Shown piece by piece: positions 8,091-16,055 of a DNA stretch of 64,000 bases (position 1 is its first letter; the number at the start of each line of letters is the position of its first letter). The stretch comes from Myxococcales bacterium (GTDB lineage: Bacteria > Myxococcota_A > Bradymonadia > REDH01): NCBI GenBank assembly GCA_020633625.1, contig JACKDJ010000021.1, positions 20,512-84,511 of the forward strand. The letters are read 5' to 3'. The notes under the pieces are model-generated. The model searched no databases and was not told where the DNA came from. It was given only the letters and a program-made list of their open reading frames with translations. A program made the position numbers and the translations under genes.

Positions 8091-9719
8091 TCAGCGGCAC
8101 GCGGACTCGATGTGGTACAGGTAGTACCCCAGCTCGTCGCGCCAGTACTCGCCCTCGAAGGTCCAGTACATCTGCTCGCGGCTCACGCTCACCGCGTCGT
8201 CGTTTGCTGCACCGCGGTACAGCTCGTCGCGGAGCTCGGCCGATACCGCGTTCGCTTCGGCGAGGTCGGTCTCGACGAGGATGGCGGACGCGTCGCGCTG
8301 CTTTGAGCGGAGGTCATCGAGGATCGAGTTCAGACGGTTCCGAACGAGCTGGCCCGCCTGGCCGACCGCCGCGTCGCGGTTCTGCTGCAGCGCGGTCAGG
8401 ACGTAGACGCCGAGGTCGGAGTTCGTCCAGCCGGCGTCGGCACGCTCCAGGTGACGGATCTCACCGTCCAGCTCGTCGATGAACGCCAGCGCATTGCGGA
8501 TGGACTGGTCGCTGAGCGCAGCGTTCACGATCTGTCGCAGCTTGGGGTCGAACCGGCGCTCGGTCTGCGCGTCGAGGTCCATCAGGAAGTCGTAGTACTG
8601 CGCGTTCGTCTCGAGCCCGCTCATCGTCTCTTCCAGCTCGTCGCGGAGCGGATCGTAGACGTACTGGAACTCGTCGATCGCGGTGCGGACCTCGTCGAAG
8701 CGGCAGTTGTAGAAGAAGATCACGGCCTCGAGCACCGCTGCCTCGGGGTAGTACTCGTCGTTGAAGAACGGCGAGTTGAGGCTGTGCAGGTTGCCGAGCG
8801 CGTGGTTGAACTGGTCGGTCTGGAAGTACGCCCACGACGCCTCGAACAGCGCGTCGAGCCAGTAGCGCGAGCGCTGCGGGATCTGCGTGTAGTAGTCGAT
8901 CGCCTTGTCGTACTCGCCGGTCGAGTAGAACGTCCGGGCCATCGAGATGCGCGCGATCTCCCCGAGCGCGCGCAGGTCCTCGCTGCGGCTCCGGCCCTCC
9001 TCAACCTCACGCATCAGCGCGATCAGGTCGTCGACGGCGGGCTGCGCGTCGTACTGGCGCACGTGCGTGATCGCCGAGAAGAACAGCGCTCGCGGATACA
9101 GTGGCGAGACCTCCGGGACCATTCGAAGGTACTGCAGCGCGCGGTCGAGCTCGCCGACGTTGTAGAAGTGCTCGCCGAGCATGAACGCCATGTCGTCGAC
9201 GTACTTCTCCTCGATCCGGTCGGGGAAGACCGGCGCGAACGCGGCGACCCGACGCAGCATGTCGACATCGCCCGGCAGACGCGCCGCGATCTCCAGCACC
9301 CACGAGGCGCTCTCCTCGAAGTACGGGTGCGTCGGTCCGACCGCGATCACCTGGTCGAAGAAGATCAGCGCCGACTGCCACGCGCCCATCTTCGCCAGCG
9401 ACCGCGCAAGTTCGTGCTGCGCACGGGGACGGATCGCGTCGGCGGAGATGTCCGGCTCGTTGACCACGCGCCAGAAGAAGATCGACGCCGACTCGTAGTC
9501 GCCCGCCTGATAGTACTGCAGGCCCTCTTGAAGGAACCGCGCGACCGGCGCGTTCGACGTCGCGACCGTCTGCGTCTCTTCCTCGCCGAAGACGAACCCG
9601 TCCTCGTCGCCGAAGACGAACCCATCGTCGCCCTGGTCATCCTGGGCCAGCGCCGGCGCGGAGACCGAGATACCGGCGGCGAGCGCGAACAACCGTAGCG
9701 ACTTCCCGACGTTCTGCAT
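8091..9719 (-). CDS. Secreted TPR protein, first gene of the Glt/Nfs-like operon
   Basis: 542 aa from ATG 9719 (signal FALAAGISVSAPALA). A longer in-frame start at 9941 only adds Arg-rich shadow sequence. After the signal comes an acidic double repeat (DGFVFGDE, DGFVFGEE), then TPR-like helices to about residue 400 (e.g. ALQYLRMVPEVSPLYPRALF, IDYYTQIPQRSRYWLDALFE) and a helical C-terminal part. It lies 26 bases upstream of the large TPR gene and is probably transcribed with it. I do not recognise a specific family; a periplasmic assembly or scaffold role is inferred from the operon. Confidence 0.8.
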   Translation of the reverse strand: MQNVGKSLRLFALAAGISVSAPALAQDDQGDDGFVFGDEDGFVFGEEETQTVATSNAPVARFLQEGLQYYQAGDYESASIFFWRVVNEPDISADAIRPRAQHELARSLAKMGAWQSALIFFDQVIAVGPTHPYFEESASWVLEIAARLPGDVDMLRRVAAFAPVFPDRIEEKYVDDMAFMLGEHFYNVGELDRALQYLRMVPEVSPLYPRALFFSAITHVRQYDAQPAVDDLIALMREVEEGRSRSEDLRALGEIARISMARTFYSTGEYDKAIDYYTQIPQRSRYWLDALFEASWAYFQTDQFNHALGNLHSLNSPFFNDEYYPEAAVLEAVIFFYNCRFDEVRTAIDEFQYVYDPLRDELEETMSGLETNAQYYDFLMDLDAQTERRFDPKLRQIVNAALSDQSIRNALAFIDELDGEIRHLERADAGWTNSDLGVYVLTALQQNRDAAVGQAGQLVRNRLNSILDDLRSKQRDASAILVETDLAEANAVSAELRDELYRGAANDDAVSVSREQMYWTFEGEYWRDELGYYLYHIESACR

Positions 9720-9934
9720 GGGCTCCGAATCAGCAGCGGTTGCAGGCACCCGGGGCGCGACATCGCGGTCGACGCGTGCCCGCGGGCGCCTGGAATGTAC
9801 GTGGGCGTCGGCGAGAGTGTCAAGCTGAAGCCCGACGCGCACGCCCGCGCCGCGACCGCCGCCGACACCGCGTTGACACCCGCCTCGTGCGGTGCGAATG
9901 TCGGTCACCCACCCCGCCCCAGCGGTCCGTCGAC

Positions 9935-10270
9935 ATGCCACGGCTCACACTCAGCGCGCTCGCCGCTCTCGCCGCCTTCGCCCTCCTCGGCTGCAGCGAC
10001 GACTACGGCGAGACCTGCTCCCTCCCCGACTCGCCGACGATCGGTCGCTTCTGCGACTCGACCGCAGATGGCGACAACGGCACTGTCGCGACGTGCGTCT
10101 TCACGAACAGCGCCGACTGCTCAACCCGCATGTGCGCTCAGGTCGAAGGGCAAGCCGCGTACTGCACCCAGAGCTGCGACGCCGCGTCTGGCACCGGCTG
10201 CCCAGCCGACTCCTACTGCGTCGCGATCCCGGGGCAGAACGACGGCTACTGCGTCGTGCGGACCAACTGA
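9935..10270 (+). CDS. Small Cys-rich lipoprotein
   Basis: 111 aa. ATG, then a hydrophobic signal and lipobox (FALLGC, Cys20). The mature part has eleven further Cys (CSLPD, TRMCAQ, YCTQSCDAASGTGC, SYCVAIPG), likely a disulphide-stabilised surface domain. It is divergent from the TPR operon (215 bases between starts) and convergent with yraN. Function is unknown; such small Cys-rich lipoproteins are common in myxobacteria. Confidence 0.75.
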   Translation: MPRLTLSALAALAAFALLGCSDDYGETCSLPDSPTIGRFCDSTADGDNGTVATCVFTNSADCSTRMCAQVEGQAAYCTQSCDAASGTGCPADSYCVAIPGQNDGYCVVRTN

Positions 10271-10373
10271 CCATCGGTCCCGCGCGGCGTGGGGCGAGCA
10301 GCTTCCACCGCAGTCGCGCAAAGACCCGAACGTCACCGGCTCGCGCCACGCAGTCACCCGACCGGCTCGGAGA

Positions 10374-10742
10374 CTAGAACTCCGTCGCGTCGAAGGCTCC
10401 AAAGTGGTGCTCCACCACCTCGAGCCGATCCAGGTCCACGCCCAGCACGTCGAACCGCGCGATGAAGCGTGGGCCCGAGTAGTGCGCCAGGAACAGCCCC
10501 GCCGCGCGACTCAGGCGGCGCTGCTTCGGCAGCGTCACCGTGTGCGCCGCCGGGACCGCCGAGCGCCCGCGTCCGCTGCGAACCTCCACGAACACCAGCG
10601 ACTCTCCGTCGTCGGCGACGACATCGAGCTCGCCCACCCGGTACAGCACGTTCGTCGCGAGCACCTGCCACCGCAGGCCACGCAGGTAGATGACCGCGGC
10701 GCGCTCAGCGCCGTCGCCTCGAAGCCGCGTTGGGGAGGGCAT
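10374..10742 (-). CDS. yraN: UPF0102 / YraN-family nuclease-like protein
   Basis: 122 aa from ATG 10742, which has GAGG four bases upstream; an upstream in-frame start at 10817 has no ribosome binding site. Family hallmarks: GERAA-type N-terminus (GAERAAVIYL), then NVLYRVGELDVVADDGESLVFVEVRSG, here shortened to the key residues G-E-L-D and E-V-R of the PD-(D/E)xK-like core. It follows rnhB by about 80 bases, the usual genomic neighbourhood. The exact cellular role of YraN is not settled. Confidence 0.9.
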   Translation of the reverse strand: MPSPTRLRGDGAERAAVIYLRGLRWQVLATNVLYRVGELDVVADDGESLVFVEVRSGRGRSAVPAAHTVTLPKQRRLSRAAGLFLAHYSGPRFIARFDVLGVDLDRLEVVEHHFGAFDATEF

Positions 10743-10822
10743 CGTTCCTCGAGGTTCGCACCGACCGGAGCGTCGGCGGCGCCTTGTCGCCGCTCCACCA
10801 CGGTCGGTGCGTCTCATCGGAC

Positions 10823-11503
10823 TCAGCGCGTGTTCGACCGCCGCGCGTAAGCGTCGCGCACCGGCGCGAAGGAGCGTCGGTGCTCTGGAGTCGGCCCCAG
10901 CCGCTCCAGCGCCTCGATGTGTGCCCGCGTGGGGTAGCCCTTGTGCCGGCCCAGCCCGTAGCCTGGATAGCGCTGCTCGAGTTCGGTCATGAGCGAGTCT
11001 CTGTGGACCTTCGCGAGCACCGAAGCGCCGGCGATCGCGAGGCTCCGCGAGTCACCCCTGACCAGGCATCGCTGGTTGCCCGCGAACCCGGGGATGGGCT
11101 TGTTGCCATCCACGAGGACCAGGACGTCACGCCCAAGACCGAGCTGCTCGCACAGCGCCGCCACCGCGCGACGCATCCCTTCGAGCGACGCGGCCAGGAT
11201 GTTCAGCGCGTCGATCTCGGCGACGCCCACGTCGACGACTACCGCGGCCAAGGCGCTCGACCGGACCGTCGGCACCCACGCCTCGCGCGCAGCCTCGGTC
11301 AGGCGCTTGCTGTCGTCGAGGCCGCGCATCCACTCCACGGCACACGGTGTGATCGCGATCGCCGCGACCGTAACGGGACCGGCAAGAGGGCCGCGCCCGA
11401 CCTCGTCGACGCCGACGACCAGCGGCGTGCCTCGCCGACAGAGCTCCACCTCGACTGCGCCGATCGGCTCCGAGCCGTGGAGTGCCAGCGCGCCCTGACT
11501 CAC
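10823..11503 (-). CDS. rnhB: Ribonuclease HII
   Basis: 226 aa. Hydrolyses RNA in RNA-DNA hybrids and excises ribonucleotides misincorporated into DNA. Motifs: GVDEVGRGPLAGP with the first catalytic Asp-Glu, DDSKRL (Asp), VDGNKP (Asp) and the C-terminal HRDS and HKGYPTRAH elements. Start is a GTG at 11503 that overlaps the stop of the upstream coiled-coil gene as GTGA, so translation is coupled. Longer in-frame starts would run deep into that gene. Length is normal for the family. Confidence 0.96.
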   Translation of the reverse strand: MSQGALALHGSEPIGAVEVELCRRGTPLVVGVDEVGRGPLAGPVTVAAIAITPCAVEWMRGLDDSKRLTEAAREAWVPTVRSSALAAVVVDVGVAEIDALNILAASLEGMRRAVAALCEQLGLGRDVLVLVDGNKPIPGFAGNQRCLVRGDSRSLAIAGASVLAKVHRDSLMTELEQRYPGYGLGRHKGYPTRAHIEALERLGPTPEHRRSFAPVRDAYARRSNTR

Positions 11504-13329
11504 GCTGCGCTGATCGCGAGCACCTGGAGCCGCTCTCCGAGCCCGGTGTACATCTTGGCGAGGCGCTGGCGCGTCGCCGGGTCGGGCACGCGCTCCGGAA
11601 AAATGTCGATAGCGAACGGCTGGATCCCCGCCGCCCTCGCCTTCACGAGCGTCAAGTGGAGGCTCATTCGCAGCGCCTGTACGACGGCGACGGCGTGCGA
11701 CTCGTCGAGGATCTCGAGGGCCGGGCGCCCATCGGCGGTCACGAGCTGGTGCTCCGCGGTCAGGTTGAGCAGAGGGACGCCCTCGCCTGCGATGCGCTCC
11801 GCGACCCTCATCCACGAGGCGACCGTCTTCGGGTTCAGCCCCTCCTCCGAGATCAGGCGGTACTTGCTCGCGACCTGGCCCAGGCGCTTTACCTGTCGAG
11901 AGAGCTCTGCGGTTGGCGGGTCTGGGCGCCACAGGACCACGTTTGGGTCGACGCCGCCTCGCTCGAGGCTGTGCGCCAGCTCGTAGCCTGGCACCGAGGG
12001 GTCGCCCAGCCGCTTGCGTGCGTCGCGCAACGCGTCGACAAGCTCCTGCGCGCGGGCTCTCTTGGCGTCGAGCCGGCGATACTCGTCGGACTGGAACGCG
12101 ACTTCGTGGCGGCGCTCGACCTCGGCGAGCTCCGCTGCGAGCTCGGCTCGCCGGGCGACGACCCTGTCGTACTCCGCGAGATTCCGAACCGGCACCTCCT
12201 CCCGCAGCTTCGCCAACGTCGCGCGCAGCGTCGCGAGGTCACGGACCAGCGCCTCGCGGCGGCGCTCACGGGCCGCTGCGCGCGCGTCGCCCTTGGCCAC
12301 CGCGCCCTGGGCGCGCAGCTCGGAGAGAGCCGCGAACAGCACGGCTCCCAGCGAGAGCACGTTCAGGAGCGCGAACCTCCGGAAAGGTCCGTCGAGGACG
12401 ACGCTGAGGCCCGTGAAGAGAGCTGTCGCGACCACACCGCCGATGAACATCGGATCTCGGACCAGCGGCCTCTGCCCAGCGCGCGCCGGGGCCTCCTCAC
12501 CTTCCAGCGTGCCGAGCCTTCGCTCCGCCTCCGCGAGGCGGGCGTCTGGGTCGCCGAGCGCCTCCCGCTCCGCGCTGGTGATCTCGCGGTAGGTCGGCAG
12601 CGTCGCCAGTTCGCGGGTGATGCGCGCGTGCTCGCCGCTGCCATCGATGAGCGCGCCGACCTCGCCGAGGAGCGAGTCCAGCTTCGCCTCGGCTTGCCTC
12701 ATCTGATCGTCGACGAACTCGATCGTGCGATTGCGCCGATACTCGTCCGCGAGCAGCCGCCGCTCTTCCTCGCCGAGCGGTACGATGTTCCCCGGATTCC
12801 CACTCTGGACGAGGTTCCCGAAGTAGTCGTCCGTGCCGACCAGCGCGACGCCATCGTCGAGGTCGGGGATCATGACCGTGGCGGCCTCGGCGTCGATCGC
12901 ATCGTGGACGGCGGGGAACGGGTTCAGCCAGAAGTTGAGTGCCTCGGTGATCGTCGGTGGCGGCAGCCGGAGCAGGTCGGTGAGGTGCACGCGCGCCTCC
13001 GACGAGCCCTGCGCCACCCGCGTCCACTGGCCGTCGGGCGTCTGGTCCTCGACGAGGACGCTCGACGGCGCGAAGCCTCGCGATACGCGGAACACGCGGC
13101 CCTCGTGCTCCGCCTCTAGCCGCCACGCGGAGTCGGACTTGGTGCCCGCGACGCGCGCGATGTCGGTCGCGCTGATCTCCTCGGGGTAGAGGAGAGTCAT
13201 GACGACCATCGGGAGCGCGGCGGCGCACGCGGGGTCGAGCGCCGACCGCGTGCACCCCTCCCCGACCGTCAGGACGGTCGGGCGGTCGCACCCGGCGACG
13301 TTCTTCATTGAGATCGATCGAATCTGCAC
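11500..13329 (-). CDS. Membrane-anchored coiled-coil SMC/RecF-like protein with degenerate P-loop
   Basis: 609 aa from GTG 13329, chosen because VQIRSISMKNVAG mimics the first strand of SMC/RecF/YhaN-type ATPases. The next expected element, the Walker A loop, reads VGEGCTRSAL, with Arg in place of Lys. A head-like region is followed by coiled coil (about 205-290). A transmembrane pair follows (about 300-345: MFIGGVVATALFTGL, FALLNVLSLGAVLFAAL), then a second coiled coil (about 350-450). A C-terminal lobe contains ILDESHAVAVVQALRMSL. It sits between rplS and rnhB, which are adjacent in many genomes. ATPase activity is doubtful; function unknown. Confidence 0.85.
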   Translation of the reverse strand: MQIRSISMKNVAGCDRPTVLTVGEGCTRSALDPACAAALPMVVMTLLYPEEISATDIARVAGTKSDSAWRLEAEHEGRVFRVSRGFAPSSVLVEDQTPDGQWTRVAQGSSEARVHLTDLLRLPPPTITEALNFWLNPFPAVHDAIDAEAATVMIPDLDDGVALVGTDDYFGNLVQSGNPGNIVPLGEEERRLLADEYRRNRTIEFVDDQMRQAEAKLDSLLGEVGALIDGSGEHARITRELATLPTYREITSAEREALGDPDARLAEAERRLGTLEGEEAPARAGQRPLVRDPMFIGGVVATALFTGLSVVLDGPFRRFALLNVLSLGAVLFAALSELRAQGAVAKGDARAAARERRREALVRDLATLRATLAKLREEVPVRNLAEYDRVVARRAELAAELAEVERRHEVAFQSDEYRRLDAKRARAQELVDALRDARKRLGDPSVPGYELAHSLERGGVDPNVVLWRPDPPTAELSRQVKRLGQVASKYRLISEEGLNPKTVASWMRVAERIAGEGVPLLNLTAEHQLVTADGRPALEILDESHAVAVVQALRMSLHLTLVKARAAGIQPFAIDIFPERVPDPATRQRLAKMYTGLGERLQVLAISAA

Positions 13330-13412
13330 GGCGCCGCGATGATACGTATGCGGCGCACCGCGCGCCACTTTCGGGGCTCGACACCCCGGTCAGCGGCGGC
13401 GCGGCCGCGACC

Positions 13413-13778
13413 TCAGAAGGTGCGCTTCTCGCGGATCTTCGCAGCCTTACCGCGCAGGTTGCGCAGGTAGTAGAGCTTCGCGCGACGCACCTGACCGGCG
13501 CGGACGAACTCGATCTTGGCGATCCGGGGGCTGTGCATCGGGAACACGCGCTCCACGCCGACGCCGCCGGAGATCTTGCGCACGGTGAACGTGCGGCGGT
13601 TCTGCTGCCCGGAAAGGCCGATGACGATCCCCTCGAAGACCTGAACGCGCTCCTTCTCACCGTCCACGATCTTGTAGTGGACGCGGACGGTGTCGCCGGT
13701 GCGGAGGTTGGGGACTGCGCCCTCCTCGGTCTTCTTCTGCGAGTTCTCGATCTTCGCAATCAGCGGGTGAACGCTCAT
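13413..13778 (-). CDS. rplS: 50S ribosomal protein L19 (bL19)
   Basis: 121 aa. Large-subunit protein at the 30S-50S interface. Typical motifs: FEGIVIGLSGQQNRRTFTVR, RVFPMHSPRIAKIEF and KLYYLRNLRGKAA. Its ATG overlaps the trmD stop as TGATG, so the two are coupled. A weak stem (13372-13376 with 13384-13388, CGGGG/CCCCG) follows the stop and may partly end the ribosomal transcript before the next gene. Confidence 0.98.
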   Translation of the reverse strand: MSVHPLIAKIENSQKKTEEGAVPNLRTGDTVRVHYKIVDGEKERVQVFEGIVIGLSGQQNRRTFTVRKISGGVGVERVFPMHSPRIAKIEFVRAGQVRRAKLYYLRNLRGKAAKIREKRTF

Positions 13779-14617
13779 CAGCTCTTCTCCAGGGGCGCCG
13801 AAGACTCCGGCGAGTCCAACGTGTCAGGGCGGCGGAGGATACATGAACGCGACGCGCCGTCAACTGGAACCTCGATCTGCCGCGGCGCGACAAGCCAACT
13901 GTCGACCGTCGGCACCGCGCGAGCCGCCAGCTCGCGGTGCTCGTCCGTCGCCAGGTCGGGACGGCGCTCTAGCGTGCGTAGCGCGGACGCGCGCGCTCGC
14001 CACCTCGCGACCGCTCCGTGGTCGCCGCCGCGAAGCACCGCAGGCACCTCTACCCCCTCCCACGCCGACGGGCGGGTGAACTGCGGATGCTCCAGACCAC
14101 CGCACGAGAAGCTCTCCTCGACAGACGACGCCGCGTTGCCGAGCACTCCGGGGAGCAGACGCGCCACCGCGTCGACGACGCAGACCGCCGCCGGCTCGCC
14201 GCCCGTCAGCACGAAATCGCCGAGGCTGATCTCGATGTCGACGCAGGCCTCGACGAACCTCTCGTCGACCCCCTCGTAGCGCCCGCAGACGATGACGAGC
14301 CCTTCCTCACGAGCCAGCAGCTCGGCGTGCCGCTGCTCGAAGCGGGCGCCTTGCGGTGACATCAGGGCAACCCGGGCGCCCGACATCCGCGAGCGCGCCC
14401 AGCGTGTGGCGGCGGCGAGCTCCGGGGCCCGCATCACCATCCCAGCGCCGCCGCCGAAGGGCGTGTCGTCGACGGTGCGGTGACGATCGACCGCAAAGTC
14501 GCGCGGAGAGACCGCGTCCCAGGCGAGCGCGCCCGACGCGACCGCTCGGCCCACGACCGACGTCGTCATCGGCCCGACGAAGTACTCGGGGAAGAGCGAG
14601 ACGAACGTGACGCGCAT
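13778..14617 (-). CDS. trmD: tRNA (guanine-37-N1)-methyltransferase
   Basis: 279 aa from ATG 14617, overlapping the rimM stop by one base (TGATG). SPOUT-family methyltransferase that makes m1G37 next to the anticodon and prevents frameshifting. Motifs: VSLFPEYF at the N-terminus, DDTPFGGGAGMVM, CGRYEGVDERF, EISLGDFVLTGGEPA and SFSCGGLEHPQFTRP. The C-terminal tail is about 30 residues longer than typical. Part of the rpsP-khpA-rimM-trmD-rplS operon. Confidence 0.98.
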   Translation of the reverse strand: MRVTFVSLFPEYFVGPMTTSVVGRAVASGALAWDAVSPRDFAVDRHRTVDDTPFGGGAGMVMRAPELAAATRWARSRMSGARVALMSPQGARFEQRHAELLAREEGLVIVCGRYEGVDERFVEACVDIEISLGDFVLTGGEPAAVCVVDAVARLLPGVLGNAASSVEESFSCGGLEHPQFTRPSAWEGVEVPAVLRGGDHGAVARWRARASALRTLERRPDLATDEHRELAARAVPTVDSWLVAPRQIEVPVDGASRSCILRRPDTLDSPESSAPLEKS

Positions 14618-15147
14618 CAGTCGGTCAGGTCGGCGATATCTACTTCGACCGTCCCTGCCAAGAGATCCACCGCGCCGACGTACGGTTCGGCGAACGGCAC
14701 CAGCACCTCGCCGCCCTGGAGGAGCGCCACGGCAAGGAGCGTCCCCGCCCCGAAGTCGGCGATCGAGCGAACCACTCCGACCTGGGCACCGGACGGATCG
14801 ACGCACCGCAGCCCCTCGAGTTGGTACCCGAGCAGCTCGTCGTCGTCCGGCGGAGTGAAGATCGCCGAATCGACCTTGACCTGGGCACCGGTGAGCGCAG
14901 CGGCGGCGTCTCGGTCGGCCACACCCTGGAGGGTCACGATCAGACCCTGAGCGCTTCCTCTGACGCGCGCGACGCGCGCGGCGCGGCTGGAGCCGGCGAC
15001 GATGAGCTCGACGCGATCGAGGCGACCGGCGACATCGGAGTCACGGTTGTGGAGGCTGAGCCTGAGCTCCCCGCGCACCCCGTGAGGGCGCCCGAGGGTC
15101 CCGATCTCGACCCAGCGCGACGGTCCGGCGTTCGATCCGCCGTCCAT
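14617..15147 (-). CDS. rimM: 16S rRNA processing / 30S maturation factor RimM
   Basis: 176 aa. Helps assemble the 30S head domain, binding uS19. N-terminal barrel signature GTLGRPHGVRGELR, then the PRC-barrel part with YQLEGLRCVD, GVVRSIADFGAGTLLAV and VPFAEPYVGAVDL. Lies 6 bases after khpA and overlaps trmD by one base. Confidence 0.95.
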   Translation of the reverse strand: MDGGSNAGPSRWVEIGTLGRPHGVRGELRLSLHNRDSDVAGRLDRVELIVAGSSRAARVARVRGSAQGLIVTLQGVADRDAAAALTGAQVKVDSAIFTPPDDDELLGYQLEGLRCVDPSGAQVGVVRSIADFGAGTLLAVALLQGGEVLVPFAEPYVGAVDLLAGTVEVDIADLTD

Positions 15148-15153
15148 CGCGAT

Positions 15154-15399
15154 TCAGGCCTCTTTCAGCTCGGCGACGACGCGCTGATCGTTCTGTGCGG
15201 CAGCGAAGTCGAGCACGGCGCGGATCGCGCGGATATTTCCGCCGCCCTTGCCGATCATGCGCCCTACGTCGTCGGGATCGACCTCGAAGTCGAGCCGAAC
15301 CGCGTGCTTGTTGCGCGTCTCGGCCACGACCAGCGCGTCGGGCGCGCCGAGGAGGGGCTTGACCACGGCGGTGAGCAGCTCGGTGTAGCTGGCGGCCAT
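15154..15399 (-). CDS. khpA: KH-domain RNA-binding protein (KhpA, UPF0109)
   Basis: 81 aa. Small single-KH-domain protein with the canonical GxxG loop (GRMIGKGGGNIRAIRAVL) preceded by VRLDFEVDPDDV. In many bacteria this gene sits between rpsP and rimM, as here. It follows rpsP by 10 bases. KhpA homologues bind RNA and affect ribosome biogenesis and cell envelope growth. Confidence 0.95.
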   Translation of the reverse strand: MAASYTELLTAVVKPLLGAPDALVVAETRNKHAVRLDFEVDPDDVGRMIGKGGGNIRAIRAVLDFAAAQNDQRVVAELKEA

Positions 15400-15409
15400 C
15401 GCGGGCGAC

Positions 15410-15817
15410 CTATGCCTCGGCTTCGTCGGCAGCCGGCTCGTCGGCGGCCGGCTCCTGCACGGGCGCGGACGTCGGCGCAGCCGGCATCTCGACCGCCTTC
15501 GCGAGGAGCGCTCCCTCTTGCGACGCCTTGCGACGTGCACGGTTGTGCTCGGCGAACGCGGCATTCGAGATGTACTTGCCGGCCTTGTAGCCGTCGATGA
15601 TGTGCTTCACGCGGTCGGTCGGCTGCGCGCCGACGCCGAGCCAGTAGTCCACGCGGTCGAGCTTCAGGTCGACGACGTTGGGCTCGTGCATCGGGTCGAT
15701 CGTGCCGACCTGCTCGCAGTAGCGGCCGTCGCGAGGCGAGCGGATATCCGCCGCGACGATGCGGTAGAAGGGGCGCTTCTTGGCGCCGGAGCGCTGCAGA
15801 CGGAGCCGTACGGACAT
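15410..15817 (-). CDS. rpsP: 30S ribosomal protein S16 (bS16)
   Basis: 135 aa. Starts MSVRLRLQRSGAKKRPFYR, then VAADIRSPRDGR, E-VGTIDP and LDRVDYWLGVGAQPTD, all S16 hallmarks. The last 30 residues are an Ala/Pro/Glu extension (AADEPAADEAEA) beyond the core. First gene of the ribosomal operon; promoter at 15904-15932 and a GGAAG ribosome binding site. Confidence 0.98.
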   Translation of the reverse strand: MSVRLRLQRSGAKKRPFYRIVAADIRSPRDGRYCEQVGTIDPMHEPNVVDLKLDRVDYWLGVGAQPTDRVKHIIDGYKAGKYISNAAFAEHNRARRKASQEGALLAKAVEMPAAPTSAPVQEPAADEPAADEAEA

Positions 15818-15903
15818 GAACTTCCAGCGGAGATTGGAACTGGCATCGCCGCGAGACGCAGGATTCCGTCAGGATCGACGGACCCGGGCGCGCGGAGTCG
15901 CGG

Positions 15904-15932
15904 ACCCTAGAGGTGAGTCTGCCGATTGTCAA
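15904..15932 (-). promoter_or_regulatory. Sigma70-type promoter of rpsP operon
   Basis: On the minus strand, TTGACA (15927-15932, perfect -35) is followed after 17 bases by TAGGGT (15904-15909) as -10. Transcription would start near 15897, giving a leader of about 80 bases before the rpsP ATG. Confidence 0.75.
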
Positions 15933-15996
15933 CTGCGAACGCGCCGCAGGATCCGCTCCCGTCGTCGCGGCGGCGACCGGCCGGGCCAGCGCTTCA

Positions 15997-16033
15997 GGAT
16001 TGTGGCGCGCCGGGCCACCGTCGACCACAATCC
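15997..16033. promoter_or_regulatory. 9-bp inverted repeat upstream of membrane glycosyltransferase gene
   Basis: GGATTGTGG (15997-16005) and CCACAATCC (16025-16033), separated by 19 bases and ending 22 bases before ATG 16056. It is more AT-rich than the surroundings. Could be an operator read by a dimer, or a leader hairpin. No family assigned. Confidence 0.45.
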
Positions 16034-16055
16034 GCCCTAGCCGCGACCCCGACGT

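Noticed and set aside
8091..9941. Longer start for the first TPR gene at 9941
   Set aside because: Adds 74 Arg/Gly-rich residues before a perfect signal peptide that begins at 9719.
10823..11932. Longer rnhB frame starting at 11932
   Set aside because: The extra 143 residues overlap the upstream gene and are Arg/Pro-rich; GTG 11503 in a GTGA overlap gives the family's normal length.
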